Below are positions 5,080-11,191 of a DNA stretch of 11,191 nt, piece after piece; the first letter of the stretch is position 1, and each line of letters begins with the position of its first letter. The notes below the pieces were generated by a model. The model saw nothing but the letters and a program-made list of their open reading frames with translations, did not search any database and was not told the origin of the DNA. Origin of the DNA: Actinomycetales bacterium (GTDB lineage: Bacteria > Actinomycetota > Actinomycetes > Actinomycetales > JAHECE01); NCBI GenBank assembly GCA_024641895.1, contig JAHECE010000072.1, positions 1 to 11,191 on the forward strand. The letters run 5' to 3'. The position numbers were made by a program, and so were the translations under genes.

Positions 5080-6599
5080 ACCTTGCGAAGCGACTCGAAG
5101 CGGCGCGCCACGGCGAGGAGGTGCCGGGTGCCACAGCGGCTCCGGCGGCTCCGGCGGCAGTGCCGCCCGTCGAGGGGCTTGCGCCGATCGAGACCATGCC
5201 CGCCGCGGCCGGGGCGGGAGCCGCGCCTGCTCCCAAGGCGGCAGCTGCCGGTGCCGTGCCTCCGCCGCAGCCAGGGCGTCGGGCCGTGCAGGCGCCGTCG
5301 GGTGCCCCGAACGACGCGCTCTCCAAGCTCAAGGACAAGGCCGCAGCGGAGCTCTACGACCGACTGGGCGCTCGGTTGAACGACCCTGGGATGAGCGAGG
5401 AGAAGCTGCACGCCCTCGTGCGCGCCGAGCTCAACCACGTCGTCGAGGAAGCCAAGATCCCGCTCACGGGCGAGGAGCGGCAGCGTCTCATCCGCAACGT
5501 GCAGGACGACGTCCTCGGCCTCGGCCCGCTCCAGCGCTTCCTCGATGACCCGACCGTCACCGAGGTCATGGTCAACGGGCCGGACCACATCTACATCGAG
5601 CAGGGCGGCAAGCTCCGCCGTGCCGAGTCGCGGTTCGACTCCGAGGACCACCTCCGGCGTGTCATCGATCGGATCGTCACCAAGGTCGGCCGCCGCATCG
5701 ACGAGTCCTCACCGTTGGTCGATGCCCGCCTGATGGATGGTTCCCGCGTCAACGCGGTGATCCCGCCCCTCGCGTTCAACGGTTCCTCGCTCACCATCCG
5801 CAAGTTCGCCAAGGACCCGTTCAAGGTCGGCGACCTCATCGAGTTCGGCTCGCTGACACCGGAGATGGCCGAGCTGCTACGGGCCTGCGTCGAGGCGCGC
5901 CTCAACATCATCGTCTCGGGCGGTACGGGCACCGGAAAGACGACGCTCCTCAACGTGCTCTCCTCGTTCATCCCCGAGGGCGAGCGGATCGTGACGATCG
6001 AGGACGCGGTCGAGCTCCAGCTCCAGCAGGAGCACATCGTGCGGCTGGAGAGCCGCCCGCCGAACATCGAGGGCAAGGGTGAGGTCGCGATCCGCGACCT
6101 GGTCCGCAACTCCCTGCGCATGCGCCCCGACCGCATCGTCGTCGGCGAGGTCCGCGGCGGCGAGAGCCTCGACATGCTCCAAGCGATGAACACCGGTCAC
6201 GACGGCTCGCTCTCGACCGTCCACGCCAACTCGCCACGGGATGCGATCGCCCGCCTGGAGACCCTCGTGCTGATGGCAGGCATGGAGCTGCCCCTGCGGG
6301 CCATCCGTGAGCAGATCGCCTCCGCCGTCGACGTGATCGTCCAGCTCTCCCGGCTCAGGGACGGCACCCGTCGCGTGACCGCCGTCTCGGAGGTGCACGG
6401 CATGGAAGGCCAGACGGTGACCATGCAGGACGTCTTCCTCTTCGACTTCTCCGCCGGGGTCGACTCGAACGGCCGGTTCTTGGGCAAGCCCCTTCCCACG
6501 GGTGTCCGCCCGCGGTTCGCCGAGCGGTTCGCCGAGATGGGCATCAACATCTCGCCGCGCGTCTTCGGCGACCCCGAGGGATGGCGACCCTACCGATGA
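5076..6599 (+). CDS. cpaF: CpaF/TadA pilus assembly secretion ATPase
   Basis: The hexameric motor ATPase of the Tad pilus (type II/IV secretion family, GspE superfamily), acting on the cytoplasmic side of the TadB/TadC platform; 507 aa. Residues 17-82 are a low-complexity Ala/Pro/Gly linker. The N-terminal domain follows (about 85-260), with LGLGPLQRFLDDPTVTEVMV (147-166) typical of CpaF. The catalytic domain shows Walker A GGTGTGKTT (282-290, K288), Asp box VTIEDAVEL (306-314), Walker B RIVVGEVRGGE (353-363, E358) and His box STVHANSP (380-387, H383). All motifs are intact, so an active enzyme is expected. The ATG overlaps the cpaE stop by 4 bp with only a weak AGG upstream. The stop overlaps tadB by ATGA (6596-6599). 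Confidence 0.95.
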   Translation: MNLAKRLEAARHGEEVPGATAAPAAPAAVPPVEGLAPIETMPAAAGAGAAPAPKAAAAGAVPPPQPGRRAVQAPSGAPNDALSKLKDKAAAELYDRLGARLNDPGMSEEKLHALVRAELNHVVEEAKIPLTGEERQRLIRNVQDDVLGLGPLQRFLDDPTVTEVMVNGPDHIYIEQGGKLRRAESRFDSEDHLRRVIDRIVTKVGRRIDESSPLVDARLMDGSRVNAVIPPLAFNGSSLTIRKFAKDPFKVGDLIEFGSLTPEMAELLRACVEARLNIIVSGGTGTGKTTLLNVLSSFIPEGERIVTIEDAVELQLQQEHIVRLESRPPNIEGKGEVAIRDLVRNSLRMRPDRIVVGEVRGGESLDMLQAMNTGHDGSLSTVHANSPRDAIARLETLVLMAGMELPLRAIREQIASAVDVIVQLSRLRDGTRRVTAVSEVHGMEGQTVTMQDVFLFDFSAGVDSNGRFLGKPLPTGVRPRFAERFAEMGINISPRVFGDPEGWRPYR

Positions 6600-7561
6600 G
6601 CGCGATCATCGACGCGATCGTCGGCTCCACCTGGACCGCCGTCCTCGGCGTCGCGGTGTGTGTGGTCGCGATCGCGCTCATCGTGCTAGCCATGTTCGGC
6701 CCGGGGCGGGTGCGTCTCGCCCGCTCACGCCGCCGGCCCGACGCAGAGCCGCCCGCGAGCCCTCTCGCGGGCGCCGCCAAGGTGGCGACGGCGATCATGG
6801 ACCGAGCGCTCCAGAGCGAGCGCGCCGGCGGGCTCGAGGCCTACCTGGAACGCGCGGGCGTCAAGGCTGCGCCGCAGGAGCTCGCCCTGCTCGTCGTGGT
6901 GGCTGCCCTCGTCGTCGGTGCTCTCGCCTTCGTGATCGCTGGTCCCCTGCTCGCCATCCTGCTCACCGCGCTCGTGCCGATCGGCGCGAAGCTGTTCCTC
7001 GACTTCAAGACCAAGCGGCGGCAAAAAGCCTTCGGCAACCAGCTCGACGACTCGCTCCAGCTCATGGCGAGCAACCTGCGGGCGGGGCACAGCCTCCAGC
7101 AGGCTCTGCACTCGGTCGCGAAGGAGGCTGAGGCGCCGACGTCGGACGAGTTCTTCCGTGCCATCAACGCAAGCCGGGTGGGCCGCGACCTCACGAGTGC
7201 GCTCGAGGAGACGGCCCTGCGGATGGACAGCCAGGACTTCGTGTGGGTCACCCAGGCGATCTCCATCAACCGCGAGGTCGGCGGCAACCTCGCGGACGTG
7301 CTCGACGGGGTGTCGAGCACCATCCGGGAGCGTGACCAGATCCGGCGGCAGGTGAAGTCCCTGAGCGCCGAGGGCAAGCTCTCCGCGATCGTCCTGATGG
7401 CCCTGCCCGTGGGCATCGTGCTCTTCCTCTCTATGACCAACCCCGGCTACATGGGCCGCTTCATGGACGGGCTCGTGGGCTACTCCCTCATCGGACTGTG
7501 CCTCGTCCTGCTGACGGTGGGTTCGCTGTGGCTGCGCAAGGTCGTCCAGATCAAGTTCTGA
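6596..7561 (+). CDS. tadB: TadB-like inner membrane platform protein (T2SSF domain)
   Basis: A 321-aa integral membrane protein that with TadC forms the platform turned by CpaF. One N-terminal helix (about 14-33) is followed by a basic segment and paired helices at about 97-138. A GspF/T2SSF domain (about 148-275) carries LQLMASNLRAGHSLQQAL and REVGGNLADVLDGVSSTIRE. Further helices lie at about 263-281 and 294-313. The ATG at 6596 is preferred because it forms the same ATGA overlap with the previous stop as seen at cpaE/cpaF. An in-frame ATG at 6581 would add five residues and cannot be excluded. The gene is followed by a 37-nt gap before tadC. Confidence 0.9.
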   Translation: MSAIIDAIVGSTWTAVLGVAVCVVAIALIVLAMFGPGRVRLARSRRRPDAEPPASPLAGAAKVATAIMDRALQSERAGGLEAYLERAGVKAAPQELALLVVVAALVVGALAFVIAGPLLAILLTALVPIGAKLFLDFKTKRRQKAFGNQLDDSLQLMASNLRAGHSLQQALHSVAKEAEAPTSDEFFRAINASRVGRDLTSALEETALRMDSQDFVWVTQAISINREVGGNLADVLDGVSSTIRERDQIRRQVKSLSAEGKLSAIVLMALPVGIVLFLSMTNPGYMGRFMDGLVGYSLIGLCLVLLTVGSLWLRKVVQIKF

Positions 7562-7598
7562 CAGCGCTTCACCGCGCCCGAAAGGGGGATCGATCGTC

Positions 7599-8495
7599 AT
7601 GAACCCGCTCGTCCTGATCGCCATCGGGTCGCTGTGCCTGTCCCTTCCGCTGCTCGTCGCCGCGGCCCCGTACTCGACCGCTCGTCGCGTGAGACGGCGC
7701 GCCCGCGACAACCTGAAGCGCAGCACCGTGTCTGTCAGCGCCGACACCCCCGAGGAGCCGACCCGCGCCATCCGGGACGAGGGCCCGGTCCTCGCTCGGC
7801 GGATCTCGCCCCTGTCCTGGGTGCAGCGGCTCGAACAGCTCTACGCCTACGCGGGCCGGCCCGCCGAGTGGCCGGTCGACAGACTGCTCGCCGGCAAGTA
7901 CCTGCTCGCCGCGACGGCCGCAGCCCTGAGCGTTCTCTTCGTGAGCACCACGAAGAACCCCGTCGGCGTGCTGATCGGCCTCGGCGTGACGGCGCTCGCC
8001 TTCTTCCTGCCCGAGCTCCTCCTCAAGAGCCGCGGGCAGGAGCGCAACCAGCAGATCGGCCTCGAGCTCGCGGACACCCTCGACCAGATGACGATCGCCG
8101 TCGAGGCGGGCCTCGGCTTCGACTCCGCGATGGGCCGCGCGGCGCGCAACGGCAAGGGGCCCCTGGCGGAGGAGCTCGTCAGGACGCTCCAGGACATCCA
8201 GGTGGGTCAGTCCCGCCGGCAGGCCTACGAGTCGCTCGCCAAGCGGACGGACGTGGCCGACCTGCGGCGCTTCATCCGCGCCGTCATCCAGGCCGACGCC
8301 TACGGCATCGCGATCGCCGACGTGCTGCGGACCCAGGCCGGGGAGATGCGGCTCAAGCGCCGGATGCGGGCCGAGGAGAAGGCCATGCAGATCCCCGTCA
8401 AGGTCGTCATGCCCCTGATGTTCTGCATCCTGCCCGTGCTCTTCATCGTCCTGCTCGGGCCGGCCGCGATGGACATCGTCGCCGCCTTCGCATAG
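7599..8495 (+). CDS. tadC: TadC-like inner membrane platform protein (T2SSF domain)
   Basis: A 298-aa membrane protein, the second platform subunit. An N-terminal helix (about 4-23) is followed by a basic, Ser/Thr-rich cytosolic stretch (29-70) and helices at about 100-116 and 122-142. A T2SSF domain (about 155-290) includes LADTLDQMTIAVEAGLGFDS and QADAYGIAIADVLRTQAGEM, followed by a closing helix at 269-290. Start ATG 7599 follows AAAGGGGGAT (7581-7590), nearly the same ribosome site as at flp. It is not overlap-coupled to tadB, unlike the preceding junctions. It is the last pilus gene; a long hairpin lies 33 nt after its stop. Confidence 0.9.
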   Translation: MNPLVLIAIGSLCLSLPLLVAAAPYSTARRVRRRARDNLKRSTVSVSADTPEEPTRAIRDEGPVLARRISPLSWVQRLEQLYAYAGRPAEWPVDRLLAGKYLLAATAAALSVLFVSTTKNPVGVLIGLGVTALAFFLPELLLKSRGQERNQQIGLELADTLDQMTIAVEAGLGFDSAMGRAARNGKGPLAEELVRTLQDIQVGQSRRQAYESLAKRTDVADLRRFIRAVIQADAYGIAIADVLRTQAGEMRLKRRMRAEEKAMQIPVKVVMPLMFCILPVLFIVLLGPAAMDIVAAFA

Positions 8496-8528
8496 GCGAG
8501 CCGGCCCACCTCGACCGGCGAGGCCGGA

Positions 8529-8586
8529 CGCACCGAAGAGGGCCGGCACCCGCCCACATGGACGGGTGCCGGCCCTCTTCGGTGCG
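8529..8586. terminator. Bidirectional terminator, 24-bp perfect stem
   Basis: Bases 8529-8552 are the exact reverse complement of 8563-8586, with a 10-base loop (8553-8562). The stem lies 33 nt after the tadC stop and 55 nt beyond the stop of the converging CBM48 gene. No long T-tract is present on either strand, which is common in high-GC actinobacteria. It most likely ends both transcripts. Confidence 0.88.
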
Positions 8587-8641
8587 CGTGCCGGTCTGGA
8601 CGTGCCCCGCCTCCGGAACCTGCCGGGGGCGGACGTCGTGC

Positions 8642-8923
8642 TCAGAGCTGGACGAGGCTGCCCTTCTCGGTGATGACGTCGGCGTCGGGCTCGTCGAACC
8701 ACTGCCCGTTCTCACCGAGGTAGCGGAAGTGTGCAGTGGTGCCCTCGGGGAGCGTGACGGTGGCGCTCGCGGTGCCGTTCGCCCGGCGGCGCAGCACGTG
8801 CGCACCTGGCGTCCAGTCGTTGAACGTTCCGACGACGCTGACCGTCCCGGCGGGGTGGTCAGCGGGGAGGACGAACGTCAGCCGGCGACCGGCGTTCTTC
8901 GGGGCGCGTGCCTGCTTGATCAC
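8642..8923 (-). CDS. Stand-alone CBM48/isoamylase N-terminal-type domain protein
   Basis: A 93-aa soluble protein made of a single early-set (Ig-like) domain of the CBM48 type found in glycogen branching and debranching enzymes and in AMP-kinase beta subunits. The visible family signature is VSVVGTFNDW (28-37) followed by FRYLGENGQWFDEPDADV (66-83). The two tryptophans W37 and W75 occupy the places that contact alpha-glucan in glycogen-binding members. No catalytic domain, signal peptide or transmembrane segment is present. A glycogen-binding or regulatory role is inference. Start GTG 8923 has GAAAGG on its own strand (plus 8932-8937) 8 nt upstream. It converges on tadC across the 8529-8586 terminator. 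Confidence 0.8.
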   Translation of the reverse strand: MIKQARAPKNAGRRLTFVLPADHPAGTVSVVGTFNDWTPGAHVLRRRANGTASATVTLPEGTTAHFRYLGENGQWFDEPDADVITEKGSLVQL

Positions 8924-8966
8924 GTCAGGTGCCTTTCGGGGTCTGGTACGGCGAACAACACAGTGA

Positions 8967-8972
8967 GTATTA
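8967..8972 (-). promoter_or_regulatory. Candidate -10 for the CBM48 gene
   Basis: On the minus strand the sequence reads TAATAC (five of six matches to TATAAT), 44 nt before the GTG start. It is preceded by TG but has no clear -35 at 16-18 bp. The surrounding 8950-8995 stretch is unusually AT-rich. The gene may therefore have its own promoter, although read-through from the HhH-GPD gene is also possible. Confidence 0.35.
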
Positions 8973-9067
8973 CAGGCCCGAAATCACAGCGAAGGTAGGC
9001 GCGCCGGGTGTACGGGCGAGTGGGTTTCCCCTGGGCCGGCAGCCCGGTTTCGGCGGCACCGGCGGCG

Positions 9068-9649
9068 CTACTTCTTGGCCGCTCGCGCGGTCTTTGCGGC
9101 CTTCTTGTGCTCGCGCACCTTGGCGAGGGACTCGGCGTCGACGATGTCGGCGACGGAGCAGAACGTCCCCTCCTCGCCGTACGGGCCGGCGGCCGCGCGC
9201 CAGCCCGGAGAGGGGATGTTGAGCTGCTTGCCCAGCAGGGCGAGGAAGATGGCGGCCTTCTGCGCCCCGAAGCCGGGCAGTGCCTTGAGGCGCTTGAGCA
9301 CCTCGGCGCCGTCCGGCTCGCCCCGGGTCCAGATCGCTGCAGCGTCGCCGTCCCACGTCGCGACGACCTGGGCGCAGAGCGTCTGGATGCGCGCGGCCAT
9401 CGCCGCCGGGTACCGGTGGACGGCCGGCGGTGTTCGGCAGACGTCGGCGAAGGCCTCCGGGTCCAAGGCGGCGATGGCCGCGGCATCGAGGACGCCGAGC
9501 CGGTCCCTGAGCTTGGCAGGTCCTGAGAAGGCGACCTCCATGGTCACCTGCTGGTCGAGCAGCATGCCGATGAGCAGTGCGAGGGGGTCGTGCGAGAGCA
9601 GCTCGTCGGCAGCGCCGTCGCCGGTGATGTGCAGGGCAGGGGTGGTCAT
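9068..9649 (-). CDS. HhH-GPD-type base-excision-repair-like protein
   Basis: A 193-aa protein of a small, conserved bacterial HhH-GPD family of unproven activity, related to endonuclease III-type DNA glycosylases. The N-terminal helical part carries LALLIGMLLDQQVTMEVAF (23-41), matching the ...QQ... segment of the superfamily. A helix-hairpin-helix motif lies at about 121-143 (LKALPGFGAQKAAIFLALLG). After the hairpin the usual catalytic Asp segment (hvDtxvxR) is not seen; GWRAAAGPYGEEG stands in its place. The tail (177-193) is rich in Lys and Ala, suiting non-specific DNA contact. ATG 9649 overlaps the stop of the upstream permease by ATGA, so translation is probably coupled. Glycosylase activity should not be assumed. 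Confidence 0.78.
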   Translation of the reverse strand: MTTPALHITGDGAADELLSHDPLALLIGMLLDQQVTMEVAFSGPAKLRDRLGVLDAAAIAALDPEAFADVCRTPPAVHRYPAAMAARIQTLCAQVVATWDGDAAAIWTRGEPDGAEVLKRLKALPGFGAQKAAIFLALLGKQLNIPSPGWRAAAGPYGEEGTFCSVADIVDAESLAKVREHKKAAKTARAAKK

Positions 9650-10830
9650 GGGCCGATCTTGCCAGCGGCTTCCACGGGTGGCACCGCTGCCCGGGGGTGC
9701 TCGAGGCCGGCCATCCACCGCTCCTCGATCCGCCCGACCCGCCACACGACGATCGACAGCGCCCAGGTGACGACGAAGAGGCCGACGACCACGTAGCCGA
9801 CGGCGTCGAGCGCGACGTCGCCGATGGTCGCCAGGGGGCCGGTGGTGATGCTCATCCGCTCGGTGAGGATGGAGACGAGCTCGATGGTCCCGATCAGCAG
9901 GGCGACCGCGACGGACAGCGCCGTGACGGTGATGTTGTAGTAGACCTTCCGGACCGGCCGGGAGAATGCCCACCCGTAAGCCAGGTTCATAAAGACGCCG
10001 TCGAGGGCGTCGAGCAGGCTCATGCCGGCCGCGAACAGCACCGGCAGCGTGAGGATCGCGTACCAGGGCAGCGCGAAGGCGGCGGCGCCGCCGGCGAGGA
10101 TCAGCAGGCTGACCTCGGTCGCGGTGTCGAAGCCGAGGCCGAAGAGCAGGCCGACCGGGTACATGTGCCGGGGCTCGCGGACGGCGCGGGTGACGCGGCC
10201 CAGCACCCGGTTGAGCAGCCCCCGGTTGGCCAGCTGCGCCTCCAGCGCTTCCTCGTCGAAGTTGCCGCGGCGCATCTTCCCGAAGGCGCGGACGACGCCG
10301 ACCAGGATCGCGAGGTTGAGGAGCCCGATCAGGTAGAGGAAGAGGCCGGAGACGGCAGTGCCGAGCGTGCCGAGCACGGTCGTGAACACCGAGGAGTCGG
10401 AGCCGACCTGCGCGGCCAGCGCTCGCGCGCCGGCCGCGATGAGTGCGCACAGGACGAAGACGACGCTGGAGTGGCCCAGCGAGAACCAGAAGCCCACGGA
10501 CAGGGGTCGTCGCCCGGTCTCCTCGGGGGACGTCATCAGTGCTCGGGTCGTGTTGTCGATCGCCGCGATGTGGTCGGCGTCGAAGGCGTGCCGCATGCCG
10601 AGCACGTAGGCCGTCACGCCGAGGCCGATGCCGAAGACGCCGGTCGTGCCGAGGGCGAGCTGCTGAGGCGCGACGACGCCGACGAGGAGTCCCCAGCCGA
10701 CGAGATGCAGGAGGAGCACGGCGCCGGCCATCCCGCTGAGGCTCCGCCAGTCCCGTCGGGTGAGGGCGGTGCGCAGGCGGCCACGGCGGCCCGCACGGCG
10801 GGCAGGCGCAATGGAGGAGGTGGCCTGCAT
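9646..10830 (-). CDS. HoxN/HupN/NixA-family nickel/cobalt permease
   Basis: A 394-aa secondary transporter for Ni2+ (possibly Co2+). The signature of the family, RHAFDADH (80-87, within helix two, HX4DH), is intact. Further conserved segments are FSLGHSSVVF (116-125), LLFGLGFDTATEVSLL (228-243) and GMSLLDALDG (269-278). About eight hydrophobic segments are visible, with basic loops between. ATG 10830 is chosen because family-like sequence (RRDWRSL..) starts soon after; the further open frame upstream is Pro/Arg-rich and unlikely. No good Shine-Dalgarno precedes this ATG. The gene diverges from hypF, which fits delivery of nickel to a [NiFe] hydrogenase, and it overlaps the HhH-GPD gene by 4 bp. 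Confidence 0.92.
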   Translation of the reverse strand: MQATSSIAPARRAGRRGRLRTALTRRDWRSLSGMAGAVLLLHLVGWGLLVGVVAPQQLALGTTGVFGIGLGVTAYVLGMRHAFDADHIAAIDNTTRALMTSPEETGRRPLSVGFWFSLGHSSVVFVLCALIAAGARALAAQVGSDSSVFTTVLGTLGTAVSGLFLYLIGLLNLAILVGVVRAFGKMRRGNFDEEALEAQLANRGLLNRVLGRVTRAVREPRHMYPVGLLFGLGFDTATEVSLLILAGGAAAFALPWYAILTLPVLFAAGMSLLDALDGVFMNLAYGWAFSRPVRKVYYNITVTALSVAVALLIGTIELVSILTERMSITTGPLATIGDVALDAVGYVVVGLFVVTWALSIVVWRVGRIEERWMAGLEHPRAAVPPVEAAGKIGP

Positions 10831-10988
10831 GCCAGCAGTGTGGCCCAACTCAAGGCTGCGAGACAGGGCCAAGAGTCCGGGCCCGGGGCGGCCGGTCCGC
10901 GTTCCCGGCCCGTCCGGTCGTCGCGGACCTGGGTACCGGGCCGTACGACCTCCGGTCGGTGTCTCGGGGTCTGGAAGGATCTGGACGC
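10831..10988. promoter_or_regulatory. Divergent intergenic region between permease and hypF
   Basis: 158 bp that must hold the promoters for both divergent genes, but no recognisable -35/-10 pair is visible on either strand. It contains an 8-bp perfect inverted repeat, GGTCCGCG (10894-10901) with CGCGGACC (10922-10929), and a repeated TCCGGTCG. A shared metal- or hydrogenase-responsive control is possible from the layout only. Confidence 0.4.
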
Positions 10989-11191
10989 ATGGCGTCATCG
11001 GTCCTGCCGGTGGCCGGGGCAGCCGCCGCCGGCCCGCGCGAGGCCGTGCGCGTGACCGTCGACGGCGTCGTCCAGGGGGTCGGCTTCCGCCCCTTCGTGT
11101 GGCGGCTGGCCGGCGAGCTGGGACTCTCGGGCAGCGTGCGCAACGCCGCCGGCCGTGTCGAGGTCGAGGTCGCGGGCGAGTCCGCTGCGCT
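10989..11191 (+). CDS. hypF: Carbamoyltransferase HypF, 5' part (acylphosphatase domain)
   Basis: The first 67 codons of hypF; the gene runs off the right edge. HypF supplies the cyanide ligands of the [NiFe] hydrogenase active site by activating carbamoyl phosphate and passing the carbamoyl group to HypE. The visible part is the N-terminal acylphosphatase domain: VDGVVQGVGFRPFVWRLA (24-41) and LSGSVRNAAGRVEVEVAG (46-63). The catalytic Arg34 and Asn52 are 18 residues apart, as in acylphosphatases. The longer GVGFRPFV form, rather than a stand-alone acylphosphatase, points to HypF. Residues 1-17 are an Ala-rich extension. ATG 10989 has GGAAGGA (10973-10979) 9 nt upstream. Confidence 0.88.
   Translation, partial: MASSVLPVAGAAAAGPREAVRVTVDGVVQGVGFRPFVWRLAGELGLSGSVRNAAGRVEVEVAGESAA

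Noticed and set aside
6725..7771. Long minus-strand open frame opposite tadB and tadC
   Set aside because: Shadow frame; it covers two recognised membrane proteins and has no family likeness.
9018..9060. Short GGGC/GCCC stem downstream of the HhH-GPD gene as a terminator
   Set aside because: Only four base pairs, no T-tract, and expected by chance in DNA this GC-rich.
9697..11055. 452-codon plus-strand open frame opposite the nickel permease
   Set aside because: Asp/Glu/Gly/Gln-rich antisense translation of a clear permease gene.
1..11191. CRISPR arrays, tRNA or rRNA genes, insertion sequences, toxin-antitoxin pairs or phage genes
   Set aside because: No repeat-spacer pattern, no cloverleaf or rRNA core, no transposase or integrase motifs were seen on either strand.

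Overview
The window is about 70% GC. Its genes start with ATG or GTG behind strong GGAGG or GGGGG ribosome sites, and codons end mostly in G or C. Together with the gene content this points to an actinobacterium (Actinomycetota, possibly a Micrococcales such as the Cellulomonas group; the genus cannot be fixed from the sequence). Most of the window is one chromosomal Tad (tight adherence/Flp) type IV pilus locus of monoderm type. The right end holds three minus-strand housekeeping or accessory genes and the start of a [NiFe]-hydrogenase maturation gene.

Layout. 1-351: non-coding or undetermined DNA with direct repeats, a bulged inverted repeat and three degenerate 17-bp tandem repeats. 352-996: prepilin peptidase (TadV/CpaA type). 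997-1467: 471-bp gap with a possible terminator, several dyads, an AT-rich promoter island and a leader able to form two hairpins. 1468-1668: Flp pilin. 1694-1729: a strong hairpin. 1769-8495: tadE, tadG, cpaB (rcpC), cpaE (tadZ), cpaF (tadA), tadB and tadC. These are tightly packed, with 4-bp stop/start overlaps at cpaB/cpaE, cpaE/cpaF and cpaF/tadB. 8529-8586: a 24-bp-stem hairpin, probably a bidirectional terminator between converging genes. 8642-8923 (-): stand-alone CBM48/isoamylase-N-type domain protein. 9068-9649 (-): HhH-GPD-type protein. 9646-10830 (-): HoxN/NixA-type nickel/cobalt permease, overlapping the HhH-GPD gene by ATGA. 10989-11191 (+): 5' end of hypF, divergent from the permease.

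How the genes fit together. The peptidase cleaves the leaders of Flp and the TadE pseudopilin. CpaF is the hexameric motor ATPase, TadB and TadC form the membrane platform, CpaE is a MinD/ParA-like localisation factor, CpaB is a membrane-anchored SAF-domain assembly protein, and TadE and TadG are minor or anchoring components. No secretin (CpaC/RcpA), pilotin or TadD is present, as expected for a cell with one membrane. The hairpin after flp and the structured leader before it suggest that the major pilin is expressed differently from the machinery. The nickel permease next to hypF fits nickel supply for a [NiFe] hydrogenase whose remaining genes would lie to the right.

No clearly new multi-gene system was found. 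The most interesting unexplained signals are the non-coding structures around tadV and flp, the 8-cysteine TadG, the coupling of an atypical HhH-GPD protein to a nickel permease, and the single-domain CBM48 protein.
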